A DNA stretch of 64,000 bases from Verrucomicrobiota bacterium (GTDB lineage: Bacteria; Verrucomicrobiota; Verrucomicrobiia; Opitutales; Opitutaceae). The position numbers and the translations under genes are program-made. Of the stretch, positions 36,438 through 42,784 are shown one piece after another. The stretch is from NCBI GenBank assembly GCA_023428905.1, contig JAEYWP010000016.1, forward strand, positions 434,001 through 498,000, read 5' to 3'. The notes below the pieces were generated by a model. That model did no database searches. It was not told the DNA's origin and saw nothing but the letters and a program-made list of their open reading frames with translations. The first letter of the stretch is position 1, and each line of letters begins with the position of its first letter.

Positions 36438-37763
36438 GTTCAGGTCTTTGCGAATCCCCGCCCACGCCTCGGAGGCGTCGGACGTCACTGCGACGCTGAA
36501 GCTGTGTTCGTGCTTCGGCCGCGAAGGAAATGCAGTGATATCGAAAAGCGTGTCGGGCTTCTTCACGAAGTCTCCCATTGGCTTCAGACCTTCGACAAGG
36601 CGAGTGATCGTGCACTTGATTGCCTCTGGCGAACAATCGATTCCGATCCACTTACGACCTGCTTCGCCGGCGGCCTGAAGCGTCGAGCCGGAGCCACAGA
36701 AGGGGTCCAGCACGATGTCTCCCGGATTCGAGCTAGCCCGCACAATCATCGCCATCATCTCCTGGTTCTTTTCGGTGGGATATCCGGTGATCTGAATGCT
36801 TTGGTGATGTGCGTCGCGGTAGCGGTCCCAGTAATCCGTGATCGCAACGGCCTTGTCTTCGGTCAGGTAAACTTTGCGCCGGGGATTGCCGTTCTTCGAC
36901 CAGTGGATTTCTCCGGCCTTGTCTAGCTCGTCGAGCTTAGCAGGAGGAAGCTGCCAGTGCTTGCCGGGGGGTGGGTTCATGCCGCGCCACGGTTTTCCCG
37001 TCTCGCCATTTCGTGGGCCCGGAGCGTGCACCGGAACAAGCTTGTACTGCCCTTTGCCGTCGCGCTTCGGGTACTCGCGCTGGATCCATTCGGGGTCCGG
37101 CGTGAGGGTTGGTCTATTCCAAACAGGGCTCTCGGACTTGGAGTAGAACAGCACGTAGTCGTTTAGGTTCGGGAACTGTAGACGAGTGTAGTTCTTACTG
37201 CTGCATTTCTTGCGAACGATGAGGTTTCGAAAGGCACCCGCACCGAACACTTCGTCCAAAACCACCTTCACGTGGAAAAGCATGTGATGGCCGATGTGAA
37301 GGTAAAGCGAGCCGTCGTCAGCGAGAAGCTCATGGCAAAGGATGAGTCTGCGCCGGATCCACTCCACATACGCCAACGTACCGCGTTGGTCGTTGTACGC
37401 GTGCTTGTTGGTACGAGAGTGAAACTCCAGCCCGGTGTTGTATGGCGGATCCATGTAGACCAGCCGAACTTGGCCCTTCAGCTTTGCAACCAACGAGCCC
37501 AAGACCCCGAGGTTATCCCCGAAGTAGAGGTGGTTTTCATCGCTTCCAGCGCCGAATGTGAGGCGGGAGCTGATGCAGGCGCTCGTAGAGGAGATCAGTT
37601 CCGCCCGAGAGATCTTTCCCGGGTACGAGAACTCAGGCTGGCAGTCATCAGGCGGAAGTGGAAAAGGCTCGTGCACGATCGCCTTCGTTTCGGCTGTACC
37701 CTGAAGAATGCGCTCACCTGCTGACTTTCCTGTGGCCATGAGAAAAGGATGAGTCCTCGGCAT
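36399..37763 (-). CDS. DNA methyltransferase, beta-class N6-adenine/N4-cytosine
   Basis: 454 aa. Catalytic motif IV DPPYNTG (~residue 115) comes before the AdoMet motif I DPFCGSG (~370), the beta-class order for type II and III exocyclic-amino methyltransferases. It probably protects DNA against the convergent endonuclease. ATG 37763 chosen; GTG 37769 and ATG 37739 are also possible. The recognition sequence cannot be predicted. Its last 39 bp overlap antisense with the endonuclease gene, so neither end can change freely. Confidence 0.88.
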   Translation of the reverse strand: MPRTHPFLMATGKSAGERILQGTAETKAIVHEPFPLPPDDCQPEFSYPGKISRAELISSTSACISSRLTFGAGSDENHLYFGDNLGVLGSLVAKLKGQVRLVYMDPPYNTGLEFHSRTNKHAYNDQRGTLAYVEWIRRRLILCHELLADDGSLYLHIGHHMLFHVKVVLDEVFGAGAFRNLIVRKKCSSKNYTRLQFPNLNDYVLFYSKSESPVWNRPTLTPDPEWIQREYPKRDGKGQYKLVPVHAPGPRNGETGKPWRGMNPPPGKHWQLPPAKLDELDKAGEIHWSKNGNPRRKVYLTEDKAVAITDYWDRYRDAHHQSIQITGYPTEKNQEMMAMIVRASSNPGDIVLDPFCGSGSTLQAAGEAGRKWIGIDCSPEAIKCTITRLVEGLKPMGDFVKKPDTLFDITAFPSRPKHEHSFSVAVTSDASEAWAGIRKDLNLSEPPASQPLVG

Positions 37764-37867
37764 GCTCACTCAATTCAGAACTTCTGCTAGCGCACGGAAA
37801 CGATGATTCCGGGCGGCCGGAGTTCCCCTGCACCCGAGGTGTTCCGTCGTGCCCAGACTTTTCCGCC

Positions 37868-37891
37868 CTTCCGGCCGTCAAACCTAGCGCC
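37868..37891 (+). repeat. Copy A of repeat CTTCCGGCCGTCAAACCTAG
   Basis: First of three copies of a 21-24 bp sequence in the accessory region; lies upstream of the methyltransferase (minus) and the 88-aa gene (plus). The other copies are at 38798-38821 and, reversed, at 39041-39061. Confidence 0.6.
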
Positions 37892-37942
37892 GAGTGCCTG
37901 TTCACGCTTCAGAGCCCGCAACTCGCGTGATACTCTTCCGCG

Positions 37943-38209
37943 ATGAAAGGCCCAACAGATGCAGAGCTAAAAGATTGGTTCAAACTCACTCGCGTGCCGC
38001 GTGGAGTGCGGCGCCGGCAGCTCGTGTCGATCGCCCGATATCGCACGATCATCATCCCAGGTCACGAAATCGCTGAGCTTAAGTCCTGGTTCGACAGGCG
38101 CCTCGAAACTTTTGGCGGAGCGTCACCCCGCGAACTCTGGGAAGCCGGACGCGGCGAGGAAGTCATAGAAGTCATGACGAACTTGATAAACGGTGACGTG
38201 CGCGGCTAA
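37943..38209 (+). CDS. Small protein, Xre/MbcA-like C-terminal style, unknown
   Basis: 88 aa. Basic N-terminal half (RVPRGVRRRQLVSIARYR). The C-terminal part (FGGASPRELWEAGRGEEVIEVM) weakly resembles the C-terminal toxin-binding segment of Xre/MbcA antitoxins, but the match is by eye and not strong. It is divergent from the methyltransferase (179 bp between) and its stop overlaps the stop of the convergent HNH gene by 4 bp (38206-38209). Function unproven. Confidence 0.5.
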   Translation: MKGPTDAELKDWFKLTRVPRGVRRRQLVSIARYRTIIIPGHEIAELKSWFDRRLETFGGASPRELWEAGRGEEVIEVMTNLINGDVRG

Positions 38210-38598
38210 GCGGCTTCGCGCAGTCTCTTCCGGTCGCTCTGCGTCTTCTCGTTGTGACACGTCTCGCATAGCATCTGGAACGCGTCTGGAGACTCGGGCG
38301 TAAGACGCTCAATGAACCCAGGGATGTCTTCAAAGCACTTCAACGAGCCACACGGGATCCTGTGATCTTTCTCGATGCGGCTCGGGGGAAACCATTCGCC
38401 GCAGCACGCGCACTGCACTTCTTTTTTCCGGCGCTTCTCCGGCCCGATGTACGGCCGGGACGCTCTGTCCATCGCCAGTTGTGCCGGCTTCCAGAAGCGG
38501 AATTTGCCTCGGAGGGCTGAGCGCACTGCGGACCAAAACTGCGCTTCGGTCCATGTTCCTCCGTTACGGGTCCTTGCGACTTTCGGTTTGCGCGGCAT
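38206..38598 (-). CDS. HNH endonuclease
   Basis: 130 aa. Zinc pair CACC, catalytic EKDHRIPCGSLK and second pair CETCHNEKT form an HNH nuclease. The start ATG 38598 lies inside the upstream gene (38564-38794), overlapping by 35 bp, and has a CTGACA element 20 nt upstream (38614-38619). Phage HNH proteins often help terminase cut DNA, or act as homing nucleases. Here it is far from TerL, so either role is possible. Confidence 0.85.
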   Translation of the reverse strand: MPRKPKVARTRNGGTWTEAQFWSAVRSALRGKFRFWKPAQLAMDRASRPYIGPEKRRKKEVQCACCGEWFPPSRIEKDHRIPCGSLKCFEDIPGFIERLTPESPDAFQMLCETCHNEKTQSDRKRLREAA

Positions 38599-38794
38599 CA
38601 CCCCGCGGCACGGTGTCAGCTGGGCGACCACGGTGCAGCGGCTTGCCGGTCTTCGGATCCAGCGCAATGACCCTGCCGCCCCTCGACACGTAAACCGGGG
38701 TACCGTGCTGCACGGCGACGCGGCGGGCTTCCGCGGCCGCGAGTCGGAACGATTTCCGGATAAGAGCGTGGGGCATTGTGTGTTCCGTAGACAT
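38564..38794 (-). CDS. Small basic protein of unknown function
   Basis: 76 aa, Arg-rich, with a C-terminal half PVYVSRGGRVIALDPKTGKP. No domain recognised. ATG 38794 follows a good Shine-Dalgarno-like AAAGGA and lies 14 nt after the stop of the 52-aa gene, so they are co-transcribed. Its 3' end overlaps the HNH start. Composition is protein-like. Confidence 0.6.
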   Translation of the reverse strand: MSTEHTMPHALIRKSFRLAAAEARRVAVQHGTPVYVSRGGRVIALDPKTGKPLHRGRPADTVPRGDAAQTESRKDP

Positions 38795-38797
38795 GTC

Positions 38798-38821
38798 CTT
38801 TCGGCCTTCAAACCTTGCGCC
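38798..38821 (+). repeat. Copy B of repeat CTTTCGGCCTTCAAACCTTG
   Basis: Second copy of the 21-24 bp accessory-region repeat. On the minus strand it spans the stop of the 52-aa gene and the leader of the 76-aa gene. Confidence 0.6.
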
Positions 38822-38966
38822 GGGGCTTCGTGGACTTTGGCCGCTCTTCGCGGGCGAACCGGGCGAAGCTCCCGAGATACACTGTCTTCCCCGCCGCGCT
38901 CTCGGCTAGGCCTCTGCGCAAAGTTTCAAGCAGAGCTGCCGACTGCGCTGGCTTCTTCTTTTTCAT
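38808..38966 (-). CDS. 52-aa basic protein of unknown function
   Basis: Short gene, 52 codons plus stop. It starts MKKKKPAQSAALLETLRRG and contains GKTVYLGSFARFAREERP, ending in a basic tail. Start ATG 38966 (another ATG is just upstream at 38970, in a different frame). It precedes the 76-aa and HNH genes in the same direction with 13-bp spacing, so it is probably the first gene of that small operon. Confidence 0.55.
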   Translation of the reverse strand: MKKKKPAQSAALLETLRRGLAESAAGKTVYLGSFARFAREERPKSTKPRRKV

Positions 38967-39027
38967 GCATGCACCGCGACGCGTGGTGGCGTCAGAGTCA
39001 ACCGCTGCACGTTTGTTCTGCGAAAAC

Positions 39028-39060
39028 TTTCGGCCAACCCGCGAGGTTTGACGGCCGAAA
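39028..39060. promoter_or_regulatory. Inverted repeat between divergent small operons
   Basis: TTTCGGCC (39028-39035) and GGCCGAAA (39053-39060) are perfect 8-bp inverted arms around AACCCGCGAGGTTTGAC. Lies between the leftward 52-aa/76-aa/HNH set and the rightward antitoxin-domain gene; likely an operator. The right arm is also copy C (39041-39061) of the accessory-region repeat. Confidence 0.5.
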
Positions 39061-39061
39061 G
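39041..39061 (-). repeat. Copy C of the accessory-region repeat (reversed)
   Basis: Minus strand reads CTTTCGGCCGTCAAACCTCG, matching copies A and B in all but a few bases. It forms part of the inverted repeat above. Confidence 0.6.
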
Positions 39062-39106
39062 CGGCGCGAACTTGCAGCGCGTCGGAGAGAGGCTCAGGTC
39101 TGGCAC

Positions 39107-39796
39107 ATGGACTACATAACCAGACGATGTATCGCCGCTGCGGGCGTTGTCGGAACGTGGATCGGACCGCGACACCACCCGCGTCTCGCAGCGTTGGGCG
39201 TGCGCGTCACGCATGAACACGGAACTTGGACGGTGTGGCGGAAAGAAGCGGAGCGGGTGAATGCTGACCTCGATCTCGGTCTCGTGATTCCGCCCGGAGA
39301 GAACGTGCCGGCTGACGAGATCGAACAGCAGCTCGGGTCCCACGCTCCGGGCGAGTTGCGCGAGCGTGCCCGTGCGTTTCTCAAAAGTTTAGCCGCGGCG
39401 CGGATAAGCAAATCGCTTTCCCCGCATCAGCTTTACGAAGAGTCTCTGCACCTGGGCATCGAGCTTTTTGGAAACATGGAAGCTTCGATGGTGTGGCACA
39501 CGACAGAGCAGGAAATCTTCGGCGGGCGGAAGCCTGTCTACGTGCATCGCGAAGAAGGCGAACAAGTCGTCATCGACGTTCTGAGAGATATGCTCGCGGC
39601 GAGGGCCCGGCGCATAGAAGCGGTGAAGCTCAAAGCGCGTCTGATTCTCGCCGATGACGACTCGGTCGAGCGGTGGCTAAACACCGAGGCGCCCGCACTC
39701 GATGGCGCTAAGCCCATCGACTTGCTTCACTCAGACGCCGGCGCGGCTCGGGTCGAAGCACTCATCCTCGGCCTCGCGCACGGCAACTTTCAATGA
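39107..39796 (+). CDS. Protein with C-terminal MbcA/ParS/Xre-type antitoxin domain
   Basis: 229 aa from ATG 39107; the open frame to 38375 is shadow. The last ~50 residues match the toxin-binding domain of Xre/MbcA antitoxins: DDDSVERWLNTEAPALDGA, then PIDLLHSDAGAARVEALI. The N-terminal ~175 residues are unlike the usual short HTH; they include GTWTVWRKEAERVN and VYVHREEGEQVVIDVLRDML. A partner RES-domain toxin is not adjacent: the next gene is a phosphoesterase on the other strand. It could be an orphan antitoxin that counters a host toxin, or a regulator. GC like other phage accessory genes. Confidence 0.65.
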   Translation: MDYITRRCIAAAGVVGTWIGPRHHPRLAALGVRVTHEHGTWTVWRKEAERVNADLDLGLVIPPGENVPADEIEQQLGSHAPGELRERARAFLKSLAAARISKSLSPHQLYEESLHLGIELFGNMEASMVWHTTEQEIFGGRKPVYVHREEGEQVVIDVLRDMLAARARRIEAVKLKARLILADDDSVERWLNTEAPALDGAKPIDLLHSDAGAARVEALILGLAHGNFQ

Positions 39797-39797
39797 G

Positions 39798-40493
39798 TCA
39801 CGCCGCTGCGGCGAGAAGCTGCTCTTGCGGCATCGGGATCCAGTGTGCTTCGTGCGCGTTGATCACGACACCGCAGCCAATCGTGGGGCGGTCTGGAGTA
39901 TCAGCCGCGTACCTGAAGGCTCTCGATTCTTCGTTGATGCCGCACCCGACGTTCAGCGCGAAAATCAAACCGCGGTTGCGGGACATCTGATAGAGCACCC
40001 CTGCGTGGCAATGCGTGTGTCCGTGCGCAACAGAGATGCCCTCCCGTAGTGCTCGGTTAATTACCGCCATCCGCCCTGACGTGTTGCCATGCGTGTACAG
40101 CACGTTCTCAATTACGAATCGATTCTGCCACGTCCACCGACGCGGCGCTTCGAGCACCTCGCGATAGCCTTTGATCAGACGCTCGGGAATCCCCGCTTTG
40201 AATGCGCGGCGGAACCACCGGGCTGAGTGATTGCCTATGCAGATTTTCGCCGCTGGAAAAGCATCGTACCATGGCTGAAGGGCCCGGATCGCTTGATCAA
40301 ACTCTTCACCCGCCCCGGGCTGGTCCGGATCGGTGTCGTGATCAGAGATCGCGTGCATGTCGATCTCGTCGCCGATGAGGATTGGTTCAGAACCGCAGCC
40401 CCACTCTTGATGCACTCGGAGACAGTGAGCGAGGTACTCGGGATGTACCCACGGTGCGTGCAAGTCGCCGATAACCAAACGCGGTTTGCTCAT
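39798..40493 (-). CDS. Calcineurin-like metallophosphoesterase
   Basis: 231 aa. Metal-ligand motifs in order: GDLHAPWVH, IGDEIDMHAISDHD, IGNHSARW, and GHTHCHAG. The fold hydrolyses phosphomonoesters, phosphodiesters or nucleotides with two metals. ATG overlaps the stop of the 53-aa gene (ATGA, 40490-40493), so it is at the end of the leftward late operon. Phages often carry such enzymes; the substrate is unknown. Confidence 0.82.
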   Translation of the reverse strand: MSKPRLVIGDLHAPWVHPEYLAHCLRVHQEWGCGSEPILIGDEIDMHAISDHDTDPDQPGAGEEFDQAIRALQPWYDAFPAAKICIGNHSARWFRRAFKAGIPERLIKGYREVLEAPRRWTWQNRFVIENVLYTHGNTSGRMAVINRALREGISVAHGHTHCHAGVLYQMSRNRGLIFALNVGCGINEESRAFRYAADTPDRPTIGCGVVINAHEAHWIPMPQEQLLAAAA

Positions 40494-40651
40494 GTGTGTC
40501 GTACTACGAGATCCGGGAAAATGTACGTTGCGCGATCGGTGGACCGCGGGAGCTTTGTCCGCTTCGCGTCGCGCAGAAACGCCCGAGTCGACGGCCAGGT
40601 GTGGCCTTTGGGAAACCTTGGAGAACCCACGACAGCGATGACGGGCTTCAT
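40490..40651 (-). CDS. 53-aa protein of unknown function in late operon
   Basis: Short gene, linked by ATGA overlaps on both sides (40648-40651 with the lipoprotein gene, 40490-40493 with the phosphoesterase gene). Starts MKPVIAVVGSPRFPKGHTWP and is basic. No domain recognised. The two overlaps make translation likely. Confidence 0.6.
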   Translation of the reverse strand: MKPVIAVVGSPRFPKGHTWPSTRAFLRDAKRTKLPRSTDRATYIFPDLVVRHT

Positions 40652-41397
40652 GTGTGGTTCACAGTGTATTCACCCACCTGCGACGGTGGTTTTTGGAAGA
40701 GCCCTCTGCGGTATCCGACATAAAGAGCGGCGGGGATGCCGATGACGCCTAGCCCGAAGAGCAGCGACCAAACCCAATCGGGAAGCGTTGCGACGATTCG
40801 CCCGAGAGCGATGAGACCCACGCCGATTCCGCCGAGCGTCGCCGCAAGCATCGTGTGCGTGCGGTAGAGGGCAAATGCAGCGAGCAAAATCATCACGACT
40901 CCGGCAGCTGTCAGGCCGATCGTCTGCTTTTCCACGATTGATTTCCTGCTCTCTGCGTCCTCTGCGCGCTTGCGGTCCAGGGCGGCTTGCTTCGCAAGAG
41001 CTGCGTTCAGCTCCATGCGTTGCGCTTCGAGTTTAGATTCGAGATCGCGTTGACGGGCTTCAGATGCAGCAAGCGCATCGAGCGCTTTGTTCAGCGATGC
41101 CCTTTCACCTTTCACCAGCTCTTCAGCGATCCGTTGCCATTGCTGTTGTGCTTCGACAGACGGCTTCGGAAGTGCGGAAGCGGCGGCCATGTTTGTTTCG
41201 CGAGCTGCGTCAATAGCGGGCGGCGTGCGCCCCAGGAGTTCTCCCGTCGCTGCGACCGCACCGGCGGCCTGGTCGATCCGCTGCGATTGCTCCGAGCTGA
41301 TCTGCTGCTTTGTGGTGTCGATCTGCTCGGGCTTGTGGCGCGTACCCACGCACGCAGTGAGACTGATGAGGAGAGCAAAGAGAAACACGAGGCGCAT
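40648..41397 (-). CDS. Lipoprotein with coiled coil and C-terminal membrane segments (spanin/holin-like)
   Basis: 249 aa. Signal with lipobox LTAC (MRLVFLFALLISLTACVG), a charged coiled-coil stretch (~residues 25-160), then two to three hydrophobic segments (~165-235). A lipoprotein at one end and membrane helices at the other is the layout of a one-molecule spanin, which links the outer and inner membranes in lysis. An in-frame ATG at 40893 begins an 81-aa all-membrane product and has a CTGACA element 20 nt upstream (40909-40914), so a second, holin-like product is possible. Own start has the same element 19 nt upstream. Confidence 0.65.
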   Translation of the reverse strand: MRLVFLFALLISLTACVGTRHKPEQIDTTKQQISSEQSQRIDQAAGAVAATGELLGRTPPAIDAARETNMAAASALPKPSVEAQQQWQRIAEELVKGERASLNKALDALAASEARQRDLESKLEAQRMELNAALAKQAALDRKRAEDAESRKSIVEKQTIGLTAAGVVMILLAAFALYRTHTMLAATLGGIGVGLIALGRIVATLPDWVWSLLFGLGVIGIPAALYVGYRRGLFQKPPSQVGEYTVNHT

Positions 41398-41411
41398 ACC
41401 CGCGCCCGGGA

Positions 41412-41417
41412 TGTCAG
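41412..41417 (-). promoter_or_regulatory. CTGACA element, 19 nt before ATG 41397
   Basis: CTGACATCCCGGGC follows; the TGA is also the stop of the gene ending at 41414. Confidence 0.55.
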
Positions 41418-42412
41418 GTCAGCTCTTCGAGGAACCACGCCGCACCCGGAGCCGCGACGAGGGTGAACCAGTCGCTGGCGTAGCCACCGGCGCCGAGGTT
41501 CTGAGAACACGGCATATCGAATGCCTGCTCTTCGAGTACTTCTCCGCCGGGGTTCGCGATCGTGATCACGTCGTTAATTCCCGAGTGATTTCTCCGCAGC
41601 CGAAAGACGGCTCTGCCCGCAACGTCCTTCCCGTCGAGATCGGGAATGAAGCCACCCACCGGCCGCTCGATCCTTCCAGCTCGAAGCCTCATCTTTGCGC
41701 CATCGAGCTTCGGCACGTCGGCGATCTCGTCGATTACGTAGATCTGATCGTCATATCCGAACAGCTTGTACGTCGCGACGCGCTCAGCGTTGAAACCGAG
41801 GGCAACTTGATGCGGGCCGTCGAGCAGATTCCCGACGCTGTTGATTAGCTGCGTCGCGGCCCATGCGCGAAGATCAGCCGCCGTCACTTCGCCAGAAAGC
41901 ACGAGCTGACGGTTGTCGGCGGGACTGATGCCAGCAGCCATCGTGGGGCTCACCCACGCGGCGCTGCACCCGATCCACTCGTCGCCCGTGGTGTAGATGT
42001 CTCCGCTGAGCAACGCGCTTTGATTCAGCAGTGGAATCCGCTTCGTGTATTGCAGCGTAGGCGTTTCCCCGTCGGGTGGCTCCGGGTACGTGGACTTCGG
42101 GTACCACGCGCTCGACGTGTAGAGCTGCTCACTAGTGCCGGCCCAAACGACGCGAACGCGATGGACGTTCCACGCTGGCACGTCGGGGCCTCCGTCGAAC
42201 GATCGCGAGCCGCTCAGTGCGATGCTGCCGTTGTATTCACCGCTCGCGACTGCCGAAGTGAAGAAACGCTGTTTGCCGAACGGCTGGCCAGGCGCTCCGC
42301 CATACATCGTCAGCGCAGGCCCGGGGTACGCCGCGATTTCCGACAGCGCGAATCGGCGCGATTGCGCTTCGAGCACAAAGTCTGAAGTGCTCTCAACAAA
42401 GATCAGCTTCAT
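41414..42412 (-). CDS. Phage protein of unknown function, late operon
   Basis: 332 aa, soluble, low in charge clusters and rich in Gly/Ala/Asp, suggesting a structural or tail-associated protein; not recognised. It is coupled to the XhlA-like gene (stop 42415, ATG 42412). ATG 42412 (MKLIFVESTSDF) chosen over the open frame to 42487. No peptidoglycan hydrolase motif seen, despite a position near the lysis genes. Confidence 0.6.
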   Translation of the reverse strand: MKLIFVESTSDFVLEAQSRRFALSEIAAYPGPALTMYGGAPGQPFGKQRFFTSAVASGEYNGSIALSGSRSFDGGPDVPAWNVHRVRVVWAGTSEQLYTSSAWYPKSTYPEPPDGETPTLQYTKRIPLLNQSALLSGDIYTTGDEWIGCSAAWVSPTMAAGISPADNRQLVLSGEVTAADLRAWAATQLINSVGNLLDGPHQVALGFNAERVATYKLFGYDDQIYVIDEIADVPKLDGAKMRLRAGRIERPVGGFIPDLDGKDVAGRAVFRLRRNHSGINDVITIANPGGEVLEEQAFDMPCSQNLGAGGYASDWFTLVAAPGAAWFLEELT

Positions 42413-42414
42413 GC

Positions 42415-42762
42415 TCAGTGCTTGCCGAGCTGCGCGATTCCCCAGCCAACAAAACCGGCCACCGTCGAGATAATCGCCCACACCCATCGAGCACCCTTCG
42501 CCGTGCTCTCAACAGTTTCGATCTTCACGCGGGCGTCGATGAGCTTTCGCAACTCCGCGTTCTCTTTCGACTGCTCTTCGCGGAACGATTTGAACTCGTG
42601 CAGAAGCCCGGCGGCCTGCTCGTTACCGAAGAGAAGACCGCGGCTAGCCGTGACCTCTTGCCTCAGCCCGGCAACTTCATCGATCAGCCGCTGAAGCAGC
42701 GCACGGACTTCGGTATCCGTAGAGTCGGTACGCTTTCGGCGCGGTGTCGCTGAGTCGCTCAT
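42415..42762 (-). CDS. XhlA-like coiled-coil protein with C-terminal membrane helix
   Basis: 115 aa. A helical coiled coil (residues ~15-85) is followed by one hydrophobic helix WVWAIISTVAGFVGWGIAQ near the C-terminus, the layout of phage XhlA/holin-accessory proteins. It may help membrane permeabilisation in lysis. CTGACA element 20 nt upstream (42778-42783). Confidence 0.6.
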   Translation of the reverse strand: MSDSATPRRKRTDSTDTEVRALLQRLIDEVAGLRQEVTASRGLLFGNEQAAGLLHEFKSFREEQSKENAELRKLIDARVKIETVESTAKGARWVWAIISTVAGFVGWGIAQLGKH

Positions 42763-42777
42763 TGCTCAAGCCCGGCA

Positions 42778-42783
42778 TGTCAG
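42778..42783 (-). promoter_or_regulatory. CTGACA element, 20 nt before ATG 42762
   Basis: Minus strand CTGACATGCCGGGCTTGAGC leads to the ATG. Here the TGA is not the stop of the upstream gene (its stop is at 42785-42787). Confidence 0.55.
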
Positions 42784-42784
42784 C

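Noticed and set aside
35232..37900. Integrase at the tRNA end
   Set aside because: No tyrosine or serine recombinase motif in any frame here; only the restriction-modification pair is found.
41414..42412. Endolysin in the late operon
   Set aside because: No lysozyme, amidase or peptidase motif in the 332-aa protein; left unassigned.
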